NCBI RefSeq assembly: GCF_900142415.1 | Contig: NZ_FRAU01000005.1 | Span: forward strand, 1-37,748 | Direction: 5' to 3' | DNA length: 37,748 nt | Source: Rhodothermus profundi | GTDB taxonomy: Bacteria; Bacteroidota; Rhodothermia; Rhodothermales; Rhodothermaceae | Shown: one piece after another, positions 18,672-25,987 of the stretch | Numbering within the stretch: the stretch's first letter is position 1 | How the letters are laid out: the number at the start of each line of letters is the position of its first letter | Notes under the pieces: generated by a model | What the model was told of the DNA's origin: nothing | Seen by the model: only the letters and a program-made list of their open reading frames with translations | The model's database searches: none | Position numbers and translations under genes: made by a program

Positions 18672-19820
18672 GTCGGGGCCGACTGCTGTCCAGCGATATG
18701 TGTCAAAGCGCCGCCCTTCAGGCACGGCGCGCACGTTCAGATCGCACAGCACGGGCACGCCAGATCCAAAGAGCCGGGGACTTATAAACACAAAGAACCG
18801 ATCCACCAGATGCTGCTGCAGCAGCGCCGTTGCCAGCCGCGGGCCCGCTTCTACCAGCAGCGACTGCAACGGACGTCCCTCCCGTCCTCCCTCACGCCCC
18901 AACCGCTCGAGCAGTGCCTGCAGGTCCAGGTGGCCCTGGTGCAGGGGTACTTCCCAGAGTCGTCCGCCAGCTTGCTCCAGCGAGGCCGCGTAGGGCGGTC
19001 GCACGCCAGGGCCTACCACAGCAATTGTACTGGCTGCATAGGCATCGGTAAACAGACGGAGGGTGGGAGCAAGGGTTCCGGTCCGGTCCAGCACAATTCG
19101 GATCGGCTGGCGCCCTTCGACATGCCGCACGGTCAGCGCCGGATCGTCGGCAGCCGCCGTGCCGCTTCCGACCAGCACCCCATCCAGCACAGCCCGCCAT
19201 TGATGCACCAGGCGCCGCGCTGCCTCTCCTGAAATCCAGCGCGAATGTCCGGTCCGGGTGGCCACAAACCCATCCAGCGTCTGAGCTATTTTGAGCGTAA
19301 CAAGCGGGCGTCCGGTCTGCACGTGGTGCACGAATGCTTCGTTGAACCGACGGCAGGCAGCCTCCAGCACTCCTACTTCTACCTGCACCCCATGCGCGCG
19401 CAGCCGGGCAATGCCCTGTCCGGCTACTTTGGGAAAAGGATCGACCATGCCCACTACGACCCGCGGAATTCGGTGTGCCAGGATAAAATCGGCGCAGGGC
19501 GGCGTCTTGCCATAGTGGGCGCATGGTTCCAGATTGACGTAGAGCGTTGCCTGACGGAGCGCCTCAGGACCATGCTGATGCAGAGCGGTCTCAATGGCCA
19601 CTCGCTCGGCATGAGGCCCGCCGTACTGGTCGTGCCACCCCTCTGCCAGCACCCTTCCGTCGGCCCCTACCAGCACGGCCCCTACCATGGGATTCGGACT
19701 GACGCGACCGGCCCCGCGAAACGCCAGGGCCAGGCAGCGCACCATGAAGCGTTCTGCTTCGGTGCGAGCCGTCAGATCTCCTGGATGTAGTCCGGCCGCG
19801 AGGGCCCATCCAGCATCCAT
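18639..19820 (-). CDS. ribD: Bifunctional riboflavin biosynthesis deaminase/reductase RibD
   Basis: RibD deaminates the GTP cyclohydrolase II product and then reduces its ribosyl side chain. The 393-residue protein has an N-terminal cytidine-deaminase-like domain: SPNPMVGAVLV, zinc ligand and catalytic Glu in HAE (70-72), and Cys100 and Cys109 in EPCAHYGKTPPCAD. The C-terminal reductase domain includes VTLKIAQTLDG, SRWISG, GVLVGSGTAAADDPALTVR, and LVEAGPRLATALL. About 24 residues precede the conserved core, and the start at 19820 puts 49 bases inside the upstream gene; a shorter start at GTG or ATG near codon 26 cannot be excluded. Its stop overlaps the HDOD 3' end. Confidence 0.93.
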   Translation of the reverse strand: MDAGWALAAGLHPGDLTARTEAERFMVRCLALAFRGAGRVSPNPMVGAVLVGADGRVLAEGWHDQYGGPHAERVAIETALHQHGPEALRQATLYVNLEPCAHYGKTPPCADFILAHRIPRVVVGMVDPFPKVAGQGIARLRAHGVQVEVGVLEAACRRFNEAFVHHVQTGRPLVTLKIAQTLDGFVATRTGHSRWISGEAARRLVHQWRAVLDGVLVGSGTAAADDPALTVRHVEGRQPIRIVLDRTGTLAPTLRLFTDAYAASTIAVVGPGVRPPYAASLEQAGGRLWEVPLHQGHLDLQALLERLGREGGREGRPLQSLLVEAGPRLATALLQQHLVDRFFVFISPRLFGSGVPVLCDLNVRAVPEGRRFDTYRWTAVGPDLLFMGYNWTL

Positions 19821-20398
19821 TGCTCAAAGTAAAACCGTTCTTCCGTACGGGCCTTCTGGTAAGGCACCAGAAAACGCCGGACCCCTGCCCCAGGATGCAT
19901 CTGCAAAGCAGCAGTCAGCCGTTCCCGAAGCGGTTCGGCAGCGAACAGGTGCCAGTCGCAGCCGTGGTGCGCTGGCTCTCGAAACGCGACCAGAGCTCCG
20001 CTATCCAGCAATCGACGCAGCAATGGAAGACGTGCCTGGGGATCCAGAGTGGCCAGCGGAGCTGGATCTACCGGAAGAGCGGCCGCGCGTCGTCCTACCA
20101 GCACAACCGTCTGGTCTGGATCCGCAAGCACGGCAGCCAGGGCGTCGGGCTGCAGCCGATACACTGTTCCTGTTTCCTCGACGCGCCACCAGTGTGACCA
20201 GTCACGCAGCACCTGATGCAACGGCGGAACAAAAGCGTCAGAGCGCAGGGCCGTCAGACCGATACGCGGGCCGTCCAGATCCGTCCCGGCCAGGTAGAGG
20301 CGAAAGTAGCGTGGCGTTTCGGGTCCTGCTGGCCAGACAAAGGTCTCCGGCTCCAGCGCTGCCGGCTCTTCATAGAAAACTTTGAGAATCTGACGCAC
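19772..20398 (-). CDS. Protein of unknown function upstream of ribD
   Basis: The frame of 208 residues opens with GTG at 20398; no ATG is available near the start. There is no signal peptide or membrane helix. The sequence is rich in Leu, Pro and Arg and has a compact alpha/beta look (YFRLYLAGTDLDGPRIGLTAL, QTVVLVGRRAAALPVD, YQKARTEERFYFEQWMLDGPSRPDYIQEI). I do not recognise a family. The last 49 bases overlap the start of ribD in another frame, and the sequence CAGGAG near its end could serve ribD translation, so the two genes are likely coupled. Codon use matches the neighbouring core genes, which supports it being real. Confidence 0.65.
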   Translation of the reverse strand: MRQILKVFYEEPAALEPETFVWPAGPETPRYFRLYLAGTDLDGPRIGLTALRSDAFVPPLHQVLRDWSHWWRVEETGTVYRLQPDALAAVLADPDQTVVLVGRRAAALPVDPAPLATLDPQARLPLLRRLLDSGALVAFREPAHHGCDWHLFAAEPLRERLTAALQMHPGAGVRRFLVPYQKARTEERFYFEQWMLDGPSRPDYIQEI

Positions 20399-20751
20399 GA
20401 TTCATGCAAGAAGATATCCGCTAGCGCTCTGGGCCATTGGCACACGAACAACCGCAGCGCGACCGCCTTGTCTGCGCTGCATACTTCGGTTCCTGCAGTC
20501 CGTTTCAGCGACGCGGATGGTCCATAGCGGCCGGCGCGTTGTTCCCGGGGCCTGCTCACGGGCACCGCGGGTAGGAGGTTCCTTGCCTCACAGCCCGGTC
20601 AGGCAGAGCTGAGACGCCTGAGCCTGCTCGCTATCCCGCAGAACAGCCAGCTTTACTTTGGCGGCATTCGATCGATCAAAAGCATGTGAACGCGTTTGTT
20701 TTTCGGGGAACTCCTGCAGGGTTCAGGGCATTTTATGGCACGCTTTCTCAC
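20399..20751 (+). other. Intergenic region upstream of tRNA-Gln, no gene seen
   Basis: No open frame here has coding character. It must hold the upstream regions of the GTG-started gene (minus) and of tRNA-Gln (plus). I found no promoter with a convincing TAnnTTTG box. Confidence 0.5.
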
Positions 20752-20824
20752 TGCCCGGTAGCTTAACTGGCAGAGCACCTGACTCTGGATCAGGGGGTTG
20801 GAGGTTCGAGTCCTCCCCGGGCAG
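20752..20824 (+). tRNA. tRNA-Gln, anticodon CTG
   Basis: A 73-base cloverleaf. The acceptor TGCCCGG pairs with CCGGGCA, leaving discriminator G73, and the U1-A72 pair with G73 is typical of tRNA-Gln. The anticodon stem CCTGA/TCAGG holds loop CTCTGGA with anticodon CTG for codon CAG. The T arm is GGAGG TTCGAGT CCTCC. The genome continues CACCA, so the CCA tail is not encoded directly. Confidence 0.95.
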
Positions 20825-20825
20825 C

Positions 20826-20865
20826 ACCAAAAACCCGCTCAAGCCGGCTTGAGCGGGTTTTTTTG
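20826..20865 (+). terminator. Bidirectional intrinsic terminator after tRNA-Gln
   Basis: A perfect 12-pair stem (AACCCGCTCAAG, loop CCGG, CTTGAGCGGGTT) is flanked by an A tract on the left and a T tract on the right. It can end tRNA-Gln transcription on the plus strand and the FAD-linked oxidase transcript on the minus strand. Confidence 0.9.
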
Positions 20866-20957
20866 TGTCCATCTATTGCTCCGGATACGGCCCGACAAGA
20901 GCCCTCCTGGTAGCGTGCTGGTCCACGCACCACCCGATTTTATTTCAGGGAATGACT

Positions 20958-22349
20958 TCAGGCGGAAGCCGGGTGGATATTCTGGTTCACCCGGAAGAGG
21001 TTGTGCGGGTCGTACTGGCGTTTTATCTGCGCCAGACGGGCATAGTTGTCCCCGTAGGCCCGTTGCAGGGCATCGGACTCGTCCGCCGGAATAAAATTGA
21101 CATAAGCCCCTCCGCTGGCAAAAGGTGCCGTTCGGTGAAAAACCCGACGGGCCCACCGAATGCACCGGGCATCATCAGCAGCTTCCCGCCAGCGACTGTG
21201 GACATTCATCACGAAGCGGGCTTTCCGGTGGGGATAGGCCGTGGCTGCCGGATCGGGCCGACCGGTTGCGCCCCCGAGCGCGCCAACAAATAGCTCACAC
21301 TCTGCAGAAGGAAGCTGCGCCAGCGCGTCCACCAGCTCCTCGAAGAACGAATCCTCCAGTACCTCAAGATTGTGCGATTTCCAGTAGTTGCGCGCGCCTG
21401 GCGTCAACAGTGGATCGAAGGCCTGTTGCCAGTTGACATAGGGCTGTACTCCGACATGCTCTCCCAGCAACGTGCCAAAAGCACGCAGCGGCTCGATCAG
21501 CCGTTCTCCTTCGTCCGGATTGCCCGCATAACAGAGGGCCAGAACGATCACCGGTCGGCCATGCACCGACTCCGGAAGAAATGGCAACGGGGGCGCCTGT
21601 CGCATCACGATCCAGACGGCCAGTTCCTCTGGAGCCCGGGCTGCAAACGCCCGGTAACGCTGCAGTACAGACAGTGCCTCCTCGCCGGGAAATACCATCA
21701 GTCCACATAACACCTCGGGCCCTAGCGGATAGAGCCGAAACGTGAAATGAGTCACCACCCCGAAGTTACCTCCACCCCCACGCAGCGCCCAGAACAGATC
21801 AGGATGATGGTTGGCATCGACCTGAAGAACTTCACCGGAAGCCGTCACCACTTCAGCCGCCTCCAGGCTGTCCACCGTCATACCATACTTGCGACTGAGC
21901 CATCCAAAGCCGCCCCCCAGCGTGAGTCCGGCCACGCCCGTGGTCGAGTTAATGCCGACCGGCACGGCCAGTCCGTAGGTCTGCGTGGCCGCATCCAGAT
22001 CGCCCAGCGTAGCTCCTCCCGCCACGGTAGCCCGTCGTTGTTGTGGATCGACCTGCACCGTACGCATGCGGGAAAGATCAATCACAATCCCACCCTCGCA
22101 CAGCGCATTGCCAGCAATGTTATGGCCGCCTCCTCGAATAGCCAACAACTGGTCGTGCTCGCGGGCAAAACGCACACACTGCACCACATCCTCGGTCGTC
22201 TGGCAACGCACGATAAGCGCTGGATGCCGATCGATCATCGCGTTCCAGATAGCACGTGCTGCCTCATACGAAGACGTGCCCGGTCGGCACACCTCTCCCG
22301 TTACCCGGAGTTGCCTCAGTCCCTGTCCTACCTCCTGTTCTTCGTTCAT
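20958..22349 (-). CDS. FAD-linked oxidase, berberine-bridge-enzyme-like (VAO family)
   Basis: The 463-residue flavoprotein has an N-terminal PCMH-type FAD domain: RCQTTEDVVQCVRFAREH, LAIRGGGHNIAGNA with the His that usually bonds FAD, TVAGGATLGDLD, and GVAGLTLGGGFGWLSRKYGM. It ends with a BBE motif (NYARLAQIKRQYDPHNLFRVNQNI). Relatives oxidise alcohols, sugars or secondary-metabolite intermediates with molecular oxygen. Bicovalent members carry a Cys before the GVAG segment; here that position reads INSTT, so only the His link is expected. No signal peptide is seen. It points away from the asparagine-synthetase-like operon, so any shared pathway is speculative. The substrate is unknown. Confidence 0.88.
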   Translation of the reverse strand: MNEEQEVGQGLRQLRVTGEVCRPGTSSYEAARAIWNAMIDRHPALIVRCQTTEDVVQCVRFAREHDQLLAIRGGGHNIAGNALCEGGIVIDLSRMRTVQVDPQQRRATVAGGATLGDLDAATQTYGLAVPVGINSTTGVAGLTLGGGFGWLSRKYGMTVDSLEAAEVVTASGEVLQVDANHHPDLFWALRGGGGNFGVVTHFTFRLYPLGPEVLCGLMVFPGEEALSVLQRYRAFAARAPEELAVWIVMRQAPPLPFLPESVHGRPVIVLALCYAGNPDEGERLIEPLRAFGTLLGEHVGVQPYVNWQQAFDPLLTPGARNYWKSHNLEVLEDSFFEELVDALAQLPSAECELFVGALGGATGRPDPAATAYPHRKARFVMNVHSRWREAADDARCIRWARRVFHRTAPFASGGAYVNFIPADESDALQRAYGDNYARLAQIKRQYDPHNLFRVNQNIHPASA

Positions 22350-22725
22350 AATCCCTCCATCCGTTTGGTTAGTCTATCTCCACGCCTGCGTGCCTGCGCT
22401 ACCGTACCCCAGACCGGTGTTTGCGGTCAGATCGACAACAGCCCGAATCCGTGACATGCCAGCCAACTGCGCGATCGGAAAACGCCGGACAACAGTACCC
22501 GGGAACGCCCGTAACGACCAGCCTCAGCCCGATGCATTGGAGCATGCGACCACCACGACCTCCGGCCCATCCTTATCCATGGTACTTCGATCGCGATGCC
22601 AGCCCCGCATACTTCAGCGCAGAGAAGATACGTCTTTAGGTAGCAATTACCGGAAATATGTGTAAGGAATGGCCTATATCCCACCGAAATGATCCGTTAA
22701 CCGTTCCCATGCAGTCCGGTCATGG
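22350..22725 (+). other. Intergenic region left of the duplicated segment
   Basis: No convincing gene is present on either strand. It contains the upstream region of the FAD-linked oxidase on the minus strand and ends exactly where the duplicated leader begins. Confidence 0.45.
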
Positions 22726-23034
22726 CTTGCGTTTTGGGAGGAGAGGTTGTACCATTTCGGCGACCTCCCTCCGCTTTCCACCGCCAACCACCCTGCCTGA
22801 CCATGATGCGTCCCCAGTACCTTGAAGAAGTGCGTGCGCTCAGGCAATCCAGTCGCTGTGCGAGCCATCGAGGGATCGTTTGCACTGGTAGCGCGCGACG
22901 GCAAGACGGTGCGCCTGGCCCGCTCCATGGACCGACCCATGCGCTATTTCCTGGCCAAACGCGATGACGGACCCGCGTTGGTCATGGCCCACCGCATCGA
23001 AGAAATCCACCGCTGGTTGCAGGCAACCGGCCTG
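22726..23034 (+). repeat. Direct repeat, left copy: leader and 5' end of the asparagine-synthetase-like gene
   Basis: This 309-base stretch is nearly identical to 23617-23990. The left copy lacks 65 bases after CCTTGAAG (22827), apparently lost between the similar stretches CTTGAAG and CTCGAAGAAG. Similarity starts at CTTGCGTTTTGGG and ends at GCAACCGGCCTG. Confidence 0.92.
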
Positions 23035-23076
23035 ACCACCATGTTGGCAGGAGCTCTGGTGTGCAGTATGGTTTAA
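22803..23076 (+). pseudogene. Truncated, frameshifted copy of the asparagine-synthetase-like gene
   Basis: ATGATG at 22803 begins the same MMRPQYLE start as the intact gene at 23694. The 65-base internal deletion shifts the frame. The old frame then resumes as SGNPVAVRAIEGSFALVARDGKTV and stays recognisable to ATGL near 23034, after which unrelated sequence leads to a stop at 23076. The whole synthetase domain is missing, so the product cannot be an enzyme. The few substitutions relative to the intact copy point to a recent duplication. Confidence 0.88.
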
Positions 23077-23095
23077 CCAGCAGGCTCATAGAGAA

Positions 23096-23530
23096 ATGAA
23101 TGAAAAAACATTCTTTATAGCTGCTGCAATAGGTATGATAGCAGCATATGCCCTGCTTCAACTCACTCTAATTGTTGCTGATAAAATCAGCCTGACTCTT
23201 GGCATTATCCAACTTTTTATTGGATCACTTACGTGGAGTCTAACGTTTTTTTTAGCTTATTATTTTCGCCAAAAATTAGGATTAAAGGGCAAAAATTTAT
23301 TAACAAAATCTATCGCGGCAAATTTGATTATCTTGATTATCTCATTAACGCTTATTCTCGGAGCATTTATCATTTATATTTTTTGGATATCTTCTCTGAA
23401 TAAATGGAATTTACCATTAACTATTTCTGCATTTGTAATTTTTATCTATCTATGCTTTCTCATAATCCTTTCCTTTTATATAAGCCTAAAAGAGTTAAGA
23501 CATAAATACCTCAAAAATCATAATCAATAA
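23096..23530 (+). CDS. AT-rich four-span membrane protein of unknown function
   Basis: The 144-residue protein has four hydrophobic helices, roughly residues 5-30, 38-58, 70-97 and 104-130, and ends with a basic tail (LKELRHKYLKNHNQ). It has no conserved charged motif that I recognise. Base composition is strongly AT-rich and codon use favours A/T third positions, unlike the GC-rich genes on both sides, so it was probably acquired. It lies precisely between the two direct copies of the synthetase 5' end, which suggests that it arrived with, or is held by, that duplication. A role such as immunity, transport support or anti-phage function cannot be told from sequence. Confidence 0.75.
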   Translation: MNEKTFFIAAAIGMIAAYALLQLTLIVADKISLTLGIIQLFIGSLTWSLTFFLAYYFRQKLGLKGKNLLTKSIAANLIILIISLTLILGAFIIYIFWISSLNKWNLPLTISAFVIFIYLCFLIILSFYISLKELRHKYLKNHNQ

Positions 23531-23616
23531 CTACAATCTTGGCGTCTAATATTCATTAAGATATACTCTACAAATAGCTTTCCACTTCAAATAAAAATCA
23601 CATCTTATCCTCAGCT

Positions 23617-23990
23617 CTTGCGTTTTGGGAGGAGAGGTTGTACCATTTCGGCGACCTCCCTCCGCTTTCCACCGCCAACCACCCTGCCTGACCATGATGC
23701 GCCCCCAGTACCTTGAAGACCTGATCGACCTGACCGATCCAGCCCTGAACCATATTCTGAACATGAGCCTCGAAGAAGCCCGCGCGCGCGTGCGCTCAGG
23801 CAATCCAGCCGCTGTGCGAGCCATCGAGGGATCGTTTGCACTGGTAGCGCGCGACGGCAAGACGGTGCGCCTGGCCCGCTCTATGGACCGACCCATGCGC
23901 TATTTCCTGGCCAAACGCGATGACGGACCCGCGTTGGTCGTGGCCCACCGCATCGAAGAAATCCACCGCTGGTTGCAGGCAACCGGCCTG
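23617..23990 (+). repeat. Direct repeat, right copy: leader and 5' end of the intact gene
   Basis: The partner of 22726-23034, and the parental form because it keeps the 65 bases deleted on the left and continues into the full gene. The copies are direct and flank the AT-rich gene at 23096-23530. Confidence 0.92.
23628..23663 (+). promoter_or_regulatory. Leader hairpin upstream of the asparagine-synthetase-like gene
   Basis: GGAGG-A-GAGGT (23628-23638) can pair with ACCTC-CCTCC (23654-23663), giving ten base pairs with one bulged A and a 15-base loop. It ends 30 bases before ATG 23694 and has no T run, so it is not an intrinsic terminator. The same element occurs at 22737-22772 in the left copy. 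It could occlude or present a purine-rich ribosome-binding sequence, or be a protein-binding leader. Confidence 0.5.
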
Positions 23991-25019
23991 GCCGATCAGT
24001 TCCATCCAAGCTATACACGCATGGTGCCTGCGCACTACATCGTCACACTGGAATTGATCGGCTGCCCGGATCCATCGCCGGCCTATACCCGCTTTTTTGA
24101 ACTCCCTGCAGAAACCCTGCCGCCCGATATTCCCACCATTGGTCGCTACTACATCGGGGCGCTCAAAGAAGAAATTCGGCGCTGGCTGCTGAGTATCCCT
24201 GAGAACGAGCCCATTGGCGTAACCTTTTCCGGAGGCATCGACAGCGGCTCCGTCTTCCTGGTTACCTACCACACGCTCCTGGAACTGGGCATGAATCCTG
24301 CCCGACTCAAAGCGTTTACCCTGGACCTGGGCGAAGGTCCGGATCGCAACCAGGCTTTCGCATTTCTGAAAAAGCTCGGACTGGAATTATTCTGGGAGCC
24401 GGTGGAGGCCGGGTCGGAGCTAATCGACATCCGGGAAGTGGTGCGCCTCGTCGAAGACTACAAGCCGCTCGACATCGAATCGGCCGCCATGCATTATGCG
24501 CTGGCCCGCACCCTGCGCCAGCGCTACCCGAACTGGAAGTACCTGCTTGACGGCGAAGGCGGCGACGAAAACCTGCGCGACTATCCCATTGAGCACAATC
24601 CTGAGCTGACCGTCTACAGCATCATCAACAACCCGTTGCTGTACCACGAAGGCTGGGGCGTGGACAAGTTCAAGCACTCGCTCACCTATACCGGCGGTCT
24701 CAGCCGCTCCTACACGCGCACCTTCGCCATCAACCGGCATTTCGGTTTTGAAGGTTTTAGCCCCTACACGCGCCCGAACGTGATTGAAGTGGCGGAAAAG
24801 ATTCCGTTTGCTGAGCTGACCGGCTATGACAAAGAAAAACTATACCGGCTGAAAGGCGAGGTTGTCTATCACGGAGTTAAAGCCATTACCGGCTTTGAGA
24901 TGCCTGTATATGAAAAGCGCCGGTTTCAGCATGGTGCCCTGCCCGAAGCACGGTTGCGCGCGTTGATACCACCTGAGCGCCAGCTCCGACGCATGGTCGA
25001 GGATCTGTTTGCAGCATGA
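23694..25019 (+). CDS. Asparagine-synthetase-like ATP-dependent amide-forming enzyme without glutaminase nucleophile
   Basis: The 441-residue protein has a C-terminal asparagine-synthase domain with the PP-loop SGGIDSGS (179-186), which binds ATP and adenylates a carboxylate. A second conserved stretch is LLDGEGGDENLRDYP (284-298). The N-terminal 140 residues resemble a class II glutamine amidotransferase fold (EGSFALVARDGKTVRLARSMDRPMRYFLA), but the protein begins MMRPQYLEDL and has no Cys2 nucleophile. It should therefore not release ammonia from glutamine and may join an amine, as beta-lactam synthetase and lasso-peptide cyclases do. ATG 23694 is chosen because the upstream TTG-started extension is the leader hairpin. 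Its stop overlaps the next gene by four bases. The substrate is unknown. Confidence 0.85.
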   Translation: MMRPQYLEDLIDLTDPALNHILNMSLEEARARVRSGNPAAVRAIEGSFALVARDGKTVRLARSMDRPMRYFLAKRDDGPALVVAHRIEEIHRWLQATGLADQFHPSYTRMVPAHYIVTLELIGCPDPSPAYTRFFELPAETLPPDIPTIGRYYIGALKEEIRRWLLSIPENEPIGVTFSGGIDSGSVFLVTYHTLLELGMNPARLKAFTLDLGEGPDRNQAFAFLKKLGLELFWEPVEAGSELIDIREVVRLVEDYKPLDIESAAMHYALARTLRQRYPNWKYLLDGEGGDENLRDYPIEHNPELTVYSIINNPLLYHEGWGVDKFKHSLTYTGGLSRSYTRTFAINRHFGFEGFSPYTRPNVIEVAEKIPFAELTGYDKEKLYRLKGEVVYHGVKAITGFEMPVYEKRRFQHGALPEARLRALIPPERQLRRMVEDLFAA

Positions 25020-25987
25020 TTGAGCTGACGCGCTGGGAAACGCTTACGCCGCTGGTCCGCACGCGGCTGATCCGACAGGTGCGACCGCCCCGAGCAGCGG
25101 TCGATCCAGAGCGCCCCTACGCCTTTCATCAGGAATGGGAACGGGCCCCCGACGGCCGCCTGGAGCGGGTCAACGTGGTTTTTCTTACCAATCGGGAATG
25201 CCCGTGGACGTGCACCATGTGCGACCTGTGGCGCTACACGACCAACCATCCGGTTACGCCTGACCAGATCCTGCGCCAGCTCGACCACGCCCTGGAGCGC
25301 CTGCCCAAAGCCGATGCCATTAAGCTGTATAACAGCGGCAGCTTCTTCGATCGGCTGGCTATCCCTCCAGCTGCCTACCCGGGCATTGCCGAGCGCCTGC
25401 GCGGCTACCGCCGGGTGATTGTCGAGTCGCATCCCACCCTGCTGGGTTCGCGCACGCTGTGGTTTCAGGAATTGCTCGACGGACAACTCGAGGTGGCTGT
25501 AGGGGTGGAATGCATCCACCCGGGCGTGCTCGAGGCACTCAACAAACGTCTGACGGTGGCAGCGCTGGAACAGGCTGTAACCTGGCTGCATGCCCAGAAC
25601 CTGCTCATGCGGGCGTTCATTCTGCTCAAGCCTCCGTTTCTGCCGGCCCGCGAAGCGCTTGCCTGGACGAATCGCACGGTGCAATGGGCGGCGGCGCGGG
25701 GCATACAAACCCTGGTGCTTATTCCCACCCGATCTGGTAACGGTATCATGGAGCGTCTTGAGCAGGTCGGACGGTTTGCGCCCCCAACCCCTGCCGAAAT
25801 CGAAGCGGCTGTCGCTTTTCTGTTTGCGCAACCGGCTCCCGTGCGCCTGCTGGACACCTGGGACCTCATGCGGTTTTATGCCTGCCCGGAATGCGCCCGG
25901 CTGCAGCAGGAACGGTACGTCCGCATGAATACCACGCAGATCTGGGAATCCCCTGCAGTCTGCCCTCAATGCACTCCCCATGCATGA
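25016..25987 (+). CDS. Radical SAM protein in a three-gene biosynthetic operon
   Basis: The 323-residue protein has the radical SAM cluster motif CxxxCxxC as Cys62, Cys66 and Cys69 (NRECPWTCTMCDLWRY). A TIM-barrel-like pattern with YNSGSFFD and VESHPTLLG follows, resembling the Elp3/TIGR01210-like branch. The C-terminus has two CxxC pairs (FYACPECARLQ, VCPQC) that could bind zinc or an auxiliary iron-sulfur cluster. Such enzymes cleave S-adenosylmethionine to a 5'-deoxyadenosyl radical for difficult C-H chemistry. It overlaps the upstream synthetase-like gene by four bases (ATGA) and the downstream flavoprotein by eight, so the three are translationally coupled. The reaction and substrate are not known. 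Confidence 0.85.
   Translation: MIELTRWETLTPLVRTRLIRQVRPPRAAVDPERPYAFHQEWERAPDGRLERVNVVFLTNRECPWTCTMCDLWRYTTNHPVTPDQILRQLDHALERLPKADAIKLYNSGSFFDRLAIPPAAYPGIAERLRGYRRVIVESHPTLLGSRTLWFQELLDGQLEVAVGVECIHPGVLEALNKRLTVAALEQAVTWLHAQNLLMRAFILLKPPFLPAREALAWTNRTVQWAAARGIQTLVLIPTRSGNGIMERLEQVGRFAPPTPAEIEAAVAFLFAQPAPVRLLDTWDLMRFYACPECARLQQERYVRMNTTQIWESPAVCPQCTPHA

Noticed and set aside
23625-23693. TTG-started N-terminal extension of the synthetase-like gene
   Set aside because: It translates the leader hairpin and has no protein character; ATGATG at 23694 starts the family-like sequence.
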